Below are positions 1-8,226 of a stretch of DNA of 32,295 bases, piece after piece. The stretch comes from Patescibacteria group bacterium. GTDB lineage: Bacteria > Patescibacteriota > Patescibacteriia > UBA1558 > UBA10009. How positions within the stretch are numbered: position 1 is the stretch's first letter; each line of letters begins with the position of its first letter. The notes under the pieces were generated by a model, which was not told the origin of the DNA, did not search any database, and saw only the letters and a list, made by a program, of their open reading frames with translations. The position numbers and the translations under genes are program-made. The stretch is taken from contig JAHISB010000025.1 in assembly GCA_018818425.1 (NCBI GenBank), positions 1-32,295 on the forward strand, in the 5' to 3' direction.

Positions 1-1
1 C

Positions 2-121
2 TTTAATTGGATGAATAATAATCGCAGGATAGACAGATTTATGGAAAAGAAGACTTCTACTTATCAAGGATTCTGTTATTTAATGTTTATTAAATATTAT
101 CTTAAGAAATTAGCTAGATGA
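2..121 (+). CDS. 3' end of an unidentified protein gene (truncated by window edge)
   Basis: An open frame enters from the left edge and ends at TGA 119-121, giving 39 C-terminal residues that are rich in Asn, Lys, Arg and Tyr (ending KKLAR). A terminator follows 57 bp downstream, which fits the end of a transcription unit. Too little is present to name a family. The frame could also be a chance open stretch in AT-rich DNA. Confidence 0.35.
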   Translation, partial: FNWMNNNRRIDRFMEKKTSTYQGFCYLMFIKYYLKKLAR

Positions 122-178
122 ATTTTGCAACCGTCTCGATATGTTAGTTTAATAAAAAAGCGATTTTAAAAGGTATTA

Positions 179-209
179 CCCGCCCAACAAACAGGGCGGG
201 ATTTTTTTT
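179..209 (+). terminator. Rho-independent terminator
   Basis: A perfect 7-bp GC stem CCCGCCC (179-185) / GGGCGGG (194-200) closes an 8-nt A-rich loop and is followed by A and eight T residues. It would end transcription coming from the gene truncated at the left edge. Confidence 0.9.
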
Positions 210-364
210 GGGTCAACCTCGATTTGGGCTCAAATCAGACTTGATTTCTTGTAAAAATATTCAATTTATATTACAATTTGAGAGCAAAATCGGAGAGGTC
301 GCGCCCGCTTTTCCTCTCGGCTTTGCTCGGGGTTTGGCGGGCAAGCAGCGGTCTAATATATCTT

Positions 365-454
365 GGTGGGATCGCATAGTGGTCTAGTGCGTCTGCTTGG
401 AGAGCAGATAGGCCCGCAAGGGTCTCCAGGGTTCGAATCCCTGTCCCACCGCCA
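365..454 (+). tRNA. tRNA-Ser (anticodon GGA)
   Basis: The cloverleaf is complete: acceptor GGTGGGA/TCCCACC, anticodon stem TCTGC/GCAGA around the loop TTGGAGA (anticodon GGA), a six-pair variable arm (with one G.T pair) closed by GCAA as expected of a class II tRNA, T stem CAGGG/CCCTG with loop TTCGAAT, discriminator G and an encoded CCA at 452-454. It decodes UCC/UCU. It is not interrupted, unlike the tRNA-Asn in this window. Confidence 0.95.
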
Positions 455-576
455 AGTTTTACATTCAGCGAAATTGAAAGAGGTTGCCTCGGCGCAAAGC
501 GCCTCGGCATGGTATTTTTCCGCAATTTTGAAGGCATTTGAAATATACGCCAAAAAAATTTCTATCCACAAAGCGA

Positions 577-595
577 GGGCGAGGCGAACTCGCCC
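577..595. repeat. GC hairpin in the tRNA-Ser to membrane-gene spacer
   Basis: GGGCGAG (577-583) and CTCGCCC (589-595) form a perfect 7-bp stem over a 5-nt loop. There is no T tract, so it does not look like a classical terminator. The rest of 455-669 holds another short GC inverted repeat (CGGCGC AAA GCGCC near 491-505) and no supported gene. Confidence 0.45.
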
Positions 596-652
596 GCCGG
601 GCCAATCGCGCGTAAAATTAGTTTTAATTTTTTCAAATATACACCGCCAACT

Positions 653-658
653 TATAAT
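653..658 (+). promoter_or_regulatory. Candidate -10 element for the 688 gene
   Basis: A consensus TATAAT lies 30 bp before the preferred ATG at 688. No convincing -35 hexamer is seen at 16-18 bp upstream. The implied start of transcription, near 665, would leave a leader of only about 20 nt. Confidence 0.3.
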
Positions 659-687
659 TTTTTAGAGCGATGAGTTGTATCTTTTTT

Positions 688-1584
688 ATGAAATTAAAAA
701 CAACCGGTCAAGAAAATTGTAGATTATCTTCCAAGCCCCGGCCCTATTGGCGCATTAATGCCAAATGGATTACGGGCATATTGCTTTTTTTTGTTCTGGG
801 CTTAACTTTGTTATTTTACAACCTGGTTCAGATAACAAGTGAACAGCCGGCTGTGGAAGCGGTAACAACAGCTTTGGCGCTTTCTTTTAGCCCCCAGGGG
901 CTGGACAATGAAACAGATGTTAATTTGTTTATTCAGCAGCTGCGGAAGAGCCCAGACGGCCGTCTTCAGCCGATCCCGGGGCTAAAAATTATTGTCGAAG
1001 AATCCGCAATTGCCGGGCTTTCGCCGAGAGAAATGCGCCTGTATCTTTTTAGGCAGATTGCCGAACCGCTTTATTGGCAGGGGCCCGAAGGCGTAATTGC
1101 CCTGGCCGATGATTCGGCAATGCAGCAGAAGCTAACAGAGGGGATAGGCCCGATCAGCATTATAACTTTAAAGACGCATCAGACGTTTAATAAAATATTT
1201 ATTGTTTTATTGATTATTTCCTTGGCCCTGTTTTTACCCCTAGTTTTCTTTAGTAATCGCTTTGGTCGCTTAGCCAGTCCGGGTTTTATTATTTTAGCGG
1301 CCAGTTTGCCCGGGACTGTTATCTTCAATTTTATCAGCATAATCTTACAGTCCAATGATATTAATCAGCCGCCGATAGAAGCAGGCGGCCTGAGCGGCAT
1401 GATCGGCTATATAGCTGCCAACGCCCTGCCTCCAATAGTATCGATTATCGCCCGCAACTATTTATTTTTTTCAATTTTAGGCCTGGGCCTTATTTTACTA
1501 GCGGTGGCAGGAAAAATAATCTGGCGGTTATGCCAAAGAAAAGCTGATCAAAAGGTTAATATTAAGCCGTCAACACAAGCTTAA
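688..1584 (+). CDS. Uncharacterised multi-pass membrane protein
   Basis: I do not recognise this 298-residue protein. It has one N-terminal hydrophobic segment (about residues 28-46), then a soluble, mostly polar stretch of about 120 residues that should lie outside the membrane, then at least three further hydrophobic segments (about 168-188, 195-220 and 258-279) and a short basic, cytoplasmic-looking tail. An in-frame ATG at 670 would add six residues. I prefer 688 because its T-rich context (TTTTTTATG) matches most starts in this window. The TauE/SafE-type gene follows after 18 bp, so the two are probably cotranscribed. The large soluble loop between the first two membrane segments suggests a sensor or envelope role, but nothing in it fixes a function. 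Confidence 0.75.
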   Translation: MKLKTTGQENCRLSSKPRPYWRINAKWITGILLFFVLGLTLLFYNLVQITSEQPAVEAVTTALALSFSPQGLDNETDVNLFIQQLRKSPDGRLQPIPGLKIIVEESAIAGLSPREMRLYLFRQIAEPLYWQGPEGVIALADDSAMQQKLTEGIGPISIITLKTHQTFNKIFIVLLIISLALFLPLVFFSNRFGRLASPGFIILAASLPGTVIFNFISIILQSNDINQPPIEAGGLSGMIGYIAANALPPIVSIIARNYLFFSILGLGLILLAVAGKIIWRLCQRKADQKVNIKPSTQA

Positions 1585-1602
1585 GTTATAACTTTAAAGA
1601 TA

Positions 1603-2322
1603 ATGGAACTATTTGTTATTCCGGTTTTAATTCTGGGCATCAGCTTGGGCTTTTTTGTCCAAACTATTGCCGGCTTTGCCGCTCCTTTGGTGGCTCTGCC
1701 GATTATGCTGTTTGTTCAGGATTTGTCGGAAGCCGTGGCTTTAATGTCCATCTTCTTTTTGCTTTTCAGCGTGGTTTTAGTTTATAAAAACTGGAAGGAT
1801 ATCGATAAAAAAATTGTGGGACAATTAGCCATCAGCATAATTTTAGGATTAGTCCTGGGAATTTATTTGTTGAAATTCGGCAATCCGCTGTTGTTAAAAA
1901 AGCTGCTGGGCGTTTTTATTATTTTGTTTGTTGTCCATTCTTATTTTAATAAAAAGAAGATAAAGCTGTTTAAAGGTTCGGGGTGGCTCTTCGGTTTTAT
2001 CGGCGGGGTTATCTCCGGCTTATATACTACCAGCAGTCCTATTTTTGTGGCTTACCTTTATAATAAACTAAGCGATGCCAAAGCCATCAGAGCAACCATT
2101 ATTGGAATTTTGGGCTTGGTGAATCTTTTAAGAGTTCCTTTAATGGCATACAGCGATATTTTAAAGTATGATATAATTATTAAATCCCTGTATATTCTGC
2201 CTTTCTTTTTGCTTTCCTTATATTTAGGCCATGTTTTTTACCGGAAAATCAGCCCCAAGGCCTTTAAGAAAATATTGATGATTTTGCTTCTTTTGTCGGG
2301 CATCTCTTTGATTTTTAGATAA
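1603..2322 (+). CDS. TauE/SafE family membrane transporter
   Basis: The 239-residue product is almost entirely hydrophobic, with about eight membrane segments in two halves. It has the look of the TauE/SafE (PF01925) family: an N-terminal GxxxGFFVQTIAGFAAPLVA stretch (about residues 13-32) and a related Gly-rich GFIGGVISGLYTTSSP stretch opening the second half (about 130-147). Members export sulfite, sulfoacetate or other organic anions across the inner membrane. The substrate cannot be read from the sequence. It follows the unknown membrane gene by 18 bp, and its TAA abuts the left end of a MITE-like element, which may act as its 3' boundary. Confidence 0.85.
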   Translation: MELFVIPVLILGISLGFFVQTIAGFAAPLVALPIMLFVQDLSEAVALMSIFFLLFSVVLVYKNWKDIDKKIVGQLAISIILGLVLGIYLLKFGNPLLLKKLLGVFIILFVVHSYFNKKKIKLFKGSGWLFGFIGGVISGLYTTSSPIFVAYLYNKLSDAKAIRATIIGILGLVNLLRVPLMAYSDILKYDIIIKSLYILPFFLLSLYLGHVFYRKISPKAFKKILMILLLLSGISLIFR

Positions 2323-2454
2323 TTATACTCAATTGCTTTAATAATTCCGTATAATGCCCCGAAGCTTTACTTTGAAAAATCCTCTTATATTAAAGTAAAA
2401 AATTCACTTTAATAAATTAGATAAATTCGGAATTATAAAAGCGAAGGGGTATAA
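2323..2454. mobile_element. MITE-like terminal-inverted-repeat element, copy A
   Basis: This 132-bp non-coding element begins directly after the transporter's stop codon. Its left end (2323-2349) and right end (2428-2454) are imperfect 27-bp inverted repeats: both read TTATAC...GCTTT-ATAATTCCG from the outside in. Two other copies (17599-17838 and 20008-20136) share the ends. The interior shares TATAATGC-CC-GAAGCTT next to the left end with copies B and C, and an ACTTTAATAAATTAG block with copy C. It has no ORF, so any movement would need an enzyme supplied in trans. The right end carries an outward TATAAT 18 bp before the DUF5661 gene's ATG and may supply its -10 element. Confidence 0.75.
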
Positions 2455-2472
2455 TTTTTTAAAAGATTATTT

Positions 2473-2754
2473 ATGACAACGCCAAACAAAAAAAAATTTA
2501 CATCGGGAGAAGCCAAAGAAATCGGCGAAAAGCTGAATATCAACTGGGACAAGTTTGATGTGGACCAGTTTAGAATGGGCATGGATGTGGAGCTGGAGCA
2601 CGGCTTGGTTGACCCCGCTACCAACGTCAGCAATGACGACCCTCTAATCACCGGCAAAATCGCCTTAGCTCACCTTAACGAATTTCCTGATTATTACGAC
2701 CGGCTGGAAAAAATGGAAAAGGAAGCCGAGAAGTATTGGGGAGGGAAAGACTAA
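2473..2754 (+). CDS. DUF5661 family protein
   Basis: This 93-residue soluble, acidic protein has the DUF5661 pattern as I know it: an N-terminal FTSGEAKEIGEKLNINWDKFD segment of about 20 residues, then a QFRMGMDVELEHG stretch, then NDDPLITGKIALAHLNEFPDY and a charged C-terminal helix. The function of the family is unknown; the conserved LEHG and AHL-EFPDYY histidines suggest a ligand or metal site, but that is a guess. The start at 2473 is preceded by T-rich DNA without a Shine-Dalgarno sequence. The VIT1-like transporter gene follows after 28 bp. Confidence 0.85.
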   Translation: MTTPNKKKFTSGEAKEIGEKLNINWDKFDVDQFRMGMDVELEHGLVDPATNVSNDDPLITGKIALAHLNEFPDYYDRLEKMEKEAEKYWGGKD

Positions 2755-2782
2755 GGAATGATGAATGATATTCAATTATTTT

Positions 2783-3256
2783 ATGAAACTATCTATTATC
2801 AAGGGTTTTAGCTTTGGCTTAACCTCCGGAATCATCACCACTCTGGGCCTGATTGTCGGTTTGCATTCCAGCACCCATTCCCGCACCGTGGTTATAGGCG
2901 GTATTTTGGTTATTGCCATTGCCGACGCCCTTTCCGACGCTTTAGGCATTCATATTTCCGAAGAATCAGAAAATAAACATACTCATAAAGAGGTTTGGGC
3001 AGCGACCTTTTCCACTTTTTTATCAAAATTCGTTTTTGCCCTAACTTTTGTAATTCCTTTTTTATTGTTTCAACTGTCAACCGCTATCATCGTCAGCATA
3101 ACTTGGGGCCTATCTTTAATTGCTTTATTTAGTTACTATATGGCCAGCCAGCAGGAGAAAAAGTCATATAAAGTAATTTTAGAACATTTAACCATCGCCG
3201 TTTTTGTGATAATTATTACTCATTATGTCGGCGACTGGGTGGCAGGGCTTGGTTAA
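2783..3256 (+). CDS. VIT1/CCC1-like metal transporter family protein
   Basis: The 157-residue membrane protein resembles the vacuolar iron transporter (VIT1/CCC1) family: an N-terminal GFSFGLTSGIITTLGLIVGL segment, then an IAIADALSDALGIHISEESE stretch whose Asp and Glu residues match the metal-binding part of family members. About five hydrophobic segments are visible. Family proteins move Fe2+ or Mn2+ across a membrane. This one is shorter than the usual 220-240 residues and seems to lack most of the cytoplasmic metal-binding domain. An ATG at 2765 would add MIFNYF; the KLS start at 2783 aligns better with the first membrane helix. It forms a likely unit with the DUF5661 gene. Confidence 0.8.
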   Translation: MKLSIIKGFSFGLTSGIITTLGLIVGLHSSTHSRTVVIGGILVIAIADALSDALGIHISEESENKHTHKEVWAATFSTFLSKFVFALTFVIPFLLFQLSTAIIVSITWGLSLIALFSYYMASQQEKKSYKVILEHLTIAVFVIIITHYVGDWVAGLG

Positions 3257-3443
3257 TTTTCCAGCCCGAGACTGGTCAGCCCTTGGCCGACAATTTTCAA
3301 ATACCAAATGTTAATTGAAAATTTAATCATTGAGAATTTATTGATAATTAAAAACCTGTCCCGAGCAAAGCCGAGGGATTGAAAATTGTCTTTTATTCTT
3401 TCAAATACAGAAGAAATAAAACAAATTAATCATAAATTTACTT

Positions 3444-4142
3444 ATGAAAAATTTTTTTTTAGTCAGTCTATTATTTATCACCTTTTTAATTAGCGGGTGT
3501 ATTTTAAAGACTGCTATTCAAACTAACCAGCAACAATCAACAAATCAGTCTAAAAATTGGCAAACATTTTCCGATCCTATCGTGGGATTCATATTAAAGT
3601 ATCCTGCCAATGTGGAACTAAAAGACATAAATGATTTGCTTCAAGATAATAATTTGACTATTACTGTTTCAAGCAATAAAATCGAATTGCTTGATTCTCC
3701 TTTGGGCTTCAATAAAGAAACAGCATTAAAAGATAGAGAAGCTTTAAGTAAAGGGGAATATGGTTATAGATGGGTTGATTTGCCTATAGAGGATTCGATG
3801 AGTGTGGTAAAAATTGGAAATAAATACGGCAAGAGTTTTACTGTATTCGGCAGATTCGAAGTGTGCGATGTTACTTTTGAAAGAAGATTGGTATTTTATA
3901 ATAACGATTATCAAATTGTCATAACCTTAAGAGGAGCCAAGGATGGTATAATTTCCAGCATGCCTGAATATTTTGATTTTGATGAAGACAATTGTTTCGA
4001 TATTATGGTCTGGAACAGAAAAGAAGACGAACAGATTCAAAATAAGTTTTATCAAACTTTATTAAATAACAACAGCTTGCCAGCAGCTCAAGAATGGTTT
4101 GATACTTTTGATGAAATAATTAAGACTATTGAAATTTATTAA
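3444..4142 (+). CDS. Predicted lipoprotein of unknown function
   Basis: The 232-residue protein starts with a hydrophobic signal peptide ending in the lipobox LISGC, so Cys19 should be lipidated and the mature protein anchored outside the cytoplasmic membrane. A Gln/Asn/Ser-rich linker follows (about 24-40), then a globular part opening with WQTFSDP-VGFILKYP, a pattern typical of PsbP-like or related small extracytoplasmic domains of unknown role. The ending EWFDTFDEIIKTIEIY is also typical of such domains. The dnaG start lies 5 bp after its stop codon, so the two are probably cotranscribed despite unrelated functions. No specific job can be assigned. Confidence 0.75.
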   Translation: MKNFFLVSLLFITFLISGCILKTAIQTNQQQSTNQSKNWQTFSDPIVGFILKYPANVELKDINDLLQDNNLTITVSSNKIELLDSPLGFNKETALKDREALSKGEYGYRWVDLPIEDSMSVVKIGNKYGKSFTVFGRFEVCDVTFERRLVFYNNDYQIVITLRGAKDGIISSMPEYFDFDEDNCFDIMVWNRKEDEQIQNKFYQTLLNNNSLPAAQEWFDTFDEIIKTIEIY

Positions 4143-4147
4143 ATTAA

Positions 4148-5935
4148 ATGCCCTCACAAACAGAAGAAATAAAACAACGTTTAGACATTGTCGATTTAAT
4201 CAAAGAATATGTTCAGCTAACGCCGGCCGGAAGCAATTTAAAAGCCAAGTGTCCGTTTCATAACGAAAAGACGCCCAGTTTTATGGTTTCGCCGGAAAAG
4301 CAGATTTTTCATTGTTTTGGCTGCCAAGCCGGCGGCGATCATTTTGAATTTATCAAGCGCATCGACGGCATCGAATTCCCGGAAGCTTTAAGGATTTTGG
4401 CCGATAAAGCCGGAGTCAAGTTAGATTATCATAATCCGGAAATTCACAGCCGCAAAACTAAAACCTTTGATTTATGCGACGACATTGCCTTATACTGGCA
4501 TCAGAAGCTAAAGAACGATGCCGGCCTATCATCAATCAGAAGCTATTTGGAAGAAAGGGGAGTTAAAAGCCGGACCATTGACGATTTTTTAATCGGTTAT
4601 GCGCTGGAGAGCTGGGACGAGTCCATCAAATATCTTCAGCATAAGGGCTACTCTTTGCTAGAAATCAGCCAGGCAGGCATCAGCTGTGTCAGCGAGAAAG
4701 GCAAGCCCTACGACAGGTTCAGGGGCCGGCTGATTTTCCCTATCCGCAATATCCACGGCAATGCGGCGGGCTTTGGCGCCAGAAAAATGAAGGACGAAGA
4801 CACCGGCGGCAAATACATCAACTCGCCGCAGACAGATATCTACAATAAAAGCGAGATTCTTTATAATTTGGACCAGGCCAAAATGGAAATCAAGCGCCTG
4901 GATTATGCTATTCTGGTCGAGGGCTATATGGACGTGCTGGCTTGCTATCAGGCCGGCACTAAAAATGCGGTGGCTGTTTCAGGCACATCATTAACCGAAG
5001 GCCAGATCAAAATTTTAAAGCGCTACACGCAAAACGTGATGATTGCTTTTGACGCCGATGTGGCCGGCACCCTGGCTAATTTGCGCGGCATCGATTTAGC
5101 TTGGCAGGCCGGCCTTAACGTCAAGGTCATTCATCTGCCGGATGGCAAAGACCCCGATGATATCATCAGAGAATCAGCCGAAGAGTGGCGCCAGCTGGTC
5201 GCCAAAGCTGATAATTATATGGACTATATTTTTAAGGTAACTTTAGAGAATTTGGATCTTTCCAGAATCGACCATAAAAAGAAAGCGGCGCAAAAGCTTT
5301 TAAAGGTCATCGGCAAATTAGGCGACGAAGTGGAAACAGCCCATTATGTCAAAAAACTGGCCCGCGAGCTGGATGTGGCCGAAGAATCTTTGCGAAAGGT
5401 TTTGCTGCGCCTCAAAGCCCAGCTGCGGAATCAAAAATCACCGGCCGGCGAGGAATCAACCTCCTCCGGTTTTGTTAAAATAAGCAACGGGGATTATCAG
5501 CGAGCGCTGGCAGAAAGATTATTAAGCTTATTGATTAAATTCCCCCAGCAAATCTCTTTTATCAGCCAGCAATTGGATCCGGAGATAATTGCCGAAAATA
5601 AGGCCCAGGAAGTTTACAAAATGCTGATAATTCATTATAATAAAGAACAAAGTTTTAATTACCAAAGTTTTATTAAAGAGTTCTCTCAAGAGCACGAGTC
5701 GTATTTGAATAAATTATTACTGCTTTCGGAGGTTGACGAAACAAAAGATACCCATTTGGTTTTACACGAGGAGTTTAAGGTGATTATCGGCCGGCTGAAA
5801 AAGGATCATTTCAACAATAAGATAAAGGAAGTCGGACAAAAAATCGCCCGGGCTGAAAAAGAGAAGAATCAGGATTTGCTGAAAGAATTAAGCGAGGAAT
5901 TTAATAAATTAATGAGCCAGTTAAAAGAAGTATAA
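4148..5935 (+). CDS. dnaG: DNA primase DnaG
   Basis: DnaG makes the short RNA primers used by the replicative polymerase and docks on the DnaB helicase. The 595-residue protein has the CHC2 zinc-binding domain at its N-terminus (Cys35, His38, Cys56, Cys59, with HCFGC), then the catalytic core with the TOPRIM motifs: VEGYMDV with catalytic Glu258, and AFDADVAG with Asp302 and Asp304. The C-terminal 150 residues are the less conserved helicase-binding region. The length is normal for bacteria (about 580-600). It starts 5 bp after the lipoprotein gene and is followed, after a 379-bp repeat-rich spacer, by rpoD, echoing the classical dnaG-rpoD order. Confidence 0.98.
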   Translation: MPSQTEEIKQRLDIVDLIKEYVQLTPAGSNLKAKCPFHNEKTPSFMVSPEKQIFHCFGCQAGGDHFEFIKRIDGIEFPEALRILADKAGVKLDYHNPEIHSRKTKTFDLCDDIALYWHQKLKNDAGLSSIRSYLEERGVKSRTIDDFLIGYALESWDESIKYLQHKGYSLLEISQAGISCVSEKGKPYDRFRGRLIFPIRNIHGNAAGFGARKMKDEDTGGKYINSPQTDIYNKSEILYNLDQAKMEIKRLDYAILVEGYMDVLACYQAGTKNAVAVSGTSLTEGQIKILKRYTQNVMIAFDADVAGTLANLRGIDLAWQAGLNVKVIHLPDGKDPDDIIRESAEEWRQLVAKADNYMDYIFKVTLENLDLSRIDHKKKAAQKLLKVIGKLGDEVETAHYVKKLARELDVAEESLRKVLLRLKAQLRNQKSPAGEESTSSGFVKISNGDYQRALAERLLSLLIKFPQQISFISQQLDPEIIAENKAQEVYKMLIIHYNKEQSFNYQSFIKEFSQEHESYLNKLLLLSEVDETKDTHLVLHEEFKVIIGRLKKDHFNNKIKEVGQKIARAEKEKNQDLLKELSEEFNKLMSQLKEV

Positions 5936-6314
5936 ATTTATAAATCCTAAGCACTAAATTCCAAATCCTAAATAATATCAAAATACAAAATTCTAATGTT
6001 CAAAACAATCTGCTAAAAAGTTTAGAATTTTGAATTAAGTTACTAAGTTGCTAAGTTTCCATCAAAGGCGAACCTGGGCCAAGGGTCCATCAGCTTATGG
6101 CTCGAAGCCTCTAGCTGGGAATAAGTTCATTTTCTACTGATTAACACTGAGAAGCGCTGACAGTTCACTGATCCGCGCGGATGTTACACTGATATCAGCG
6201 AGTCATCAGTGAATAATCCGCGAACTGTCAGTGTATCTCGGTGATGGTAGATAAGTTGCTAAGTTTGGACTTATTAACTTAGTAACGTACCAACTAAATC
6301 AACGATTATAAAAT
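5936..6314. repeat. Repeat-rich dnaG-rpoD spacer with octamer runs and nested inverted repeats
   Basis: The spacer holds no supported gene. From about 5944 to 6000 it is a degenerate AT-rich run with roughly 8-bp spacing of AAAT-CTAA words. At 6034-6057 three 8-bp units (NYTAAGTT) follow one another, and two more occur at 6250-6265. Between them, CTGACAGTTC (6157-6166) and GAACTGTCAG (6222-6231) form an inverted repeat. Inside it lie TCACTGAT (6165-6172) / ATCAGTGA (6205-6212) and the self-complementary ATCCGCGCGGAT (6171-6182) and CTGATATCAG (near 6189). This could fold into a large branched structure in RNA or in single-stranded DNA. An rpoD promoter is not obvious. Confidence 0.6.
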
Positions 6315-7640
6315 ATGCCCCCAAAGAAAAAAACAAATCGAGCCAAATCCTCGGGCCGAGGACTTAAAAAAAAGACAGTCAGGGCCAAAAAGAAACCGGC
6401 TAAAGCCAAGAAAAAACCGGTCAAAAAATCGGTTAAAGCCAAGCTAAAAAAAGCTGTCAAGAAAAAGCCATTCAAGAAAAAAATCGGCCAAGCCCGAAAA
6501 GTCAAAAAAGTTTACTCTGCCCCCAAGGTTGTTTCCGAACCTGTTGAGGCGCCTACCCCAGAGCGAATCAGAGCTTTAATTAATAAAGGCCGATCGCGGG
6601 ATTTTTTAACCGAGGAGGAAATTATCTATCTATTCAAGGATGTTGAGGATTACTTGGATTTGTTTGAAGAATTTTTGGATGAAATTGACAGAGACGGCAT
6701 TCAAATAATTCTTAAAGAAGGCGGGGTTTTAGACGAGGTGGCAGAAGAAAAAAACATCAAAAGCAAGCAAAAGCCGGAAGAAAAGCTGGGTTTAAGAAAA
6801 CTGGATTTAACTGATATTTCTTCTGATTCTATTCAGATGTACTTGCGGGAGATCGGCAAAGTGTCTTTACTCTCCGGCGATGAAGAAGTTCAGCTGGCTA
6901 AACGCAAAGAAAAAGGTGAAATGGAAGCCAGAAAAAAATTAGTGGAAGCCAATTTGCGTTTGGTTGTCAGTATTGCTAAAAAATTTACCGGCCGCTCGCT
7001 TTCGCTTTTAGATTTAATTCAGGAAGGCAACATTGGTTTGTTTAGAGCCGTGGAAAAATTCGATTATCGCAAGGGTTATAAATTTTCCACTTACGCCACC
7101 TGGTGGATTCGCCAGGCCATCACCAGAGCGCTGGCTGACCAGTCCAGAACCATCAGAATACCGGTGCACATGGTAGAAACCATCAACCGTTTTCAGCAGA
7201 TAGAACGCCGCTTAATCCAGGATTTGGGCCGCGAGCCCCTGCCAGAGGAAATTGCCGCCGAAATGGGCGAGCCCATTGACAAAGTCCGCCATATCATTAA
7301 AATATCTCAAGAAACCGTGTCTTTAGAAACTTCGGTGGGCGAAGACGACGAGGATTCCACTTTAGGCGATTTTATAGAAGATGAAAAAACCATTACGCCG
7401 GACAGGGTAGCCGCGCTCCAGCTGTTAAAAGACCACGTTAAGCAGGTTATCTCCGAGCTCACCCCCAGAGAGCAGAAAATTTTAGAGATGCGCTTTGGCT
7501 TGATGGATGGCGTGGCTCATACTTTGGAAGAAGTTGGCCAGGAGTTCGGTGTCACTCGAGAACGCATTCGTCAAATAGAAGCCAAGGCCCTGGAAAGAAT
7601 CGAGGAGCATAAGGATATGATGAAACTAAAAGACTATTAA
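6315..7640 (+). CDS. rpoD: Primary sigma factor RpoD (sigma-70) with Lys/Ala-rich N-terminal tail
   Basis: This 441-residue protein directs RNA polymerase to housekeeping promoters. Region 1.2 ([12 protein letters not shown], about residue 173 on), region 2 with the -10-binding core [20 protein letters not shown] (about 255-274), region 3, and region 4 with a helix-turn-helix ([20 protein letters not shown], about 405-424) are all present and close to consensus. Consensus-like promoters around this window agree with that. The first 66 residues are unusual: a histone-H1-like tail made of KKK, AKKK and PVKK repeats, in the place where region 1.1 might start. Such tails bind DNA or RNA non-specifically. 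The gene follows dnaG. Confidence 0.97.
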   Translation: MPPKKKTNRAKSSGRGLKKKTVRAKKKPAKAKKKPVKKSVKAKLKKAVKKKPFKKKIGQARKVKKVYSAPKVVSEPVEAPTPERIRALINKGRSRDFLTEEEIIYLFKDVEDYLDLFEEFLDEIDRDGIQIILKEGGVLDEVAEEKNIKSKQKPEEKLGLRKLDLTDISSDSIQMYLREIGKVSLLSGDEEVQLAKRKEKGEMEARKKLVEANLRLVVSIAKKFTGRSLSLLDLIQEGNIGLFRAVEKFDYRKGYKFSTYATWWIRQAITRALADQSRTIRIPVHMVETINRFQQIERRLIQDLGREPLPEEIAAEMGEPIDKVRHIIKISQETVSLETSVGEDDEDSTLGDFIEDEKTITPDRVAALQLLKDHVKQVISELTPREQKILEMRFGLMDGVAHTLEEVGQEFGVTRERIRQIEAKALERIEEHKDMMKLKDY

Positions 7641-7654
7641 TAATCGTGTATCGT

Positions 7655-7795
7655 GCCGATAGGCCTCGAGCGAACGGAGTGAGTCGAGAGGTATCGTGCT
7701 TGCCCGCCGAAGCCTTGGCGGAGGCGGGTATCGTGCCGGCCAAAGGCCGGTCAGCCTTTCGGCCAGAGGCCGATGGCCTATGGCTCATGGCTGGG
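7655..7795. repeat. GC-rich palindromic spacer with repeated TATCGTGC words
   Basis: This stretch after rpoD holds three copies of TATCGTGC-type words (7653, 7692 and 7728 regions), the palindrome CCTCGAG...TCGAGAGG (7671-7698), the hairpin CCCGCC/GGCGGG (about 7701-7727) and GCCGGCC-AAA-GGCCGG (7736 on). Its end, TATGGCTCATGGCTGGGAATAA, resembles 6096-6126 in the dnaG-rpoD spacer. An open frame runs through it into the next gene, but the repeats show it is not coding. It may act as a folded 3' boundary for rpoD. Confidence 0.55.
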
Positions 7796-7816
7796 AATAA
7801 TAAGAAAAGCGATTTT

Positions 7817-8179
7817 ATGAAATATAATGAACATTATAGTTATATAATTGGTTGTCGGTTATCTAATTTTTTATGGAAAATTGTGAAAAGATGGGATTAC
7901 TTAGACCAAGATACTTTAGGAAAACAGCTTATAAAATCCGCTGATGCAATTTCCAGTAATATTGCCGAGGGCTGGCATAGATATTATAAAAAAGATAAAT
8001 TATTGTTTTACAATTATGCCCGCAGTTCATTTTATGAAGTAATCGACCATATTAATAAAGGAATTACCAGGGGTTTGATTAGTCGGCATGAAGCGCAAGT
8101 AATTAAAGAATTATTGATACAATTTCCAAAGCCAATGAATGGCTTGATAAAAGGCGCCAAAGATAATTTAAAGAAATAA
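7817..8179 (+). CDS. Four-helix-bundle protein (23S rRNA IVP / S23 family)
   Basis: The 120-residue protein has the hallmark of the four-helix-bundle family TIGR02436/PF05635: GKQLIKSADAISSNIAEGWHR (about residues 34-54), with SNIAEG and a following aromatic/basic helix ending in ARSSFYEVIDHI. Members occur as intervening sequences in 23S rRNA genes and as free-standing genes in many environmental bacteria; their role is unknown, with nucleic-acid binding often suggested. The open frame extends upstream to 7646, but that part is repeat DNA, so I start at ATG 7817 (context GATTTTATG). An 8-bp repeat array and tRNA-Asn follow immediately. Confidence 0.88.
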   Translation: MKYNEHYSYIIGCRLSNFLWKIVKRWDYLDQDTLGKQLIKSADAISSNIAEGWHRYYKKDKLLFYNYARSSFYEVIDHINKGITRGLISRHEAQVIKELLIQFPKPMNGLIKGAKDNLKK

Positions 8180-8182
8180 AAC

Positions 8183-8222
8183 CAAATAATCAAATAGTCA
8201 AATATTCAAATAATCAAATAAT
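8183..8222 (+). repeat. Octamer array, five units of CAAATANT
   Basis: Five exact head-to-tail 8-bp units run CAAATAAT, CAAATAGT, CAAATATT, CAAATAAT, CAAATAAT with no spacers, between the four-helix-bundle gene's stop and the first base of tRNA-Asn (8227). The same unit in reverse orientation (ATTATTTG) forms the array at 32040-32079. Confidence 0.85.
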
Positions 8223-8226
8223 TTGT

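Noticed and set aside
363-665. 100-residue frame over tRNA-Ser, and the minus-strand frames at 271-571
   Set aside because: They run through the tRNA and palindromic spacer DNA and have no family features.
7646-7816. 57-residue N-terminal extension of the four-helix-bundle protein
   Set aside because: The stretch is repeat and palindrome DNA, and homologues begin near the chosen ATG.
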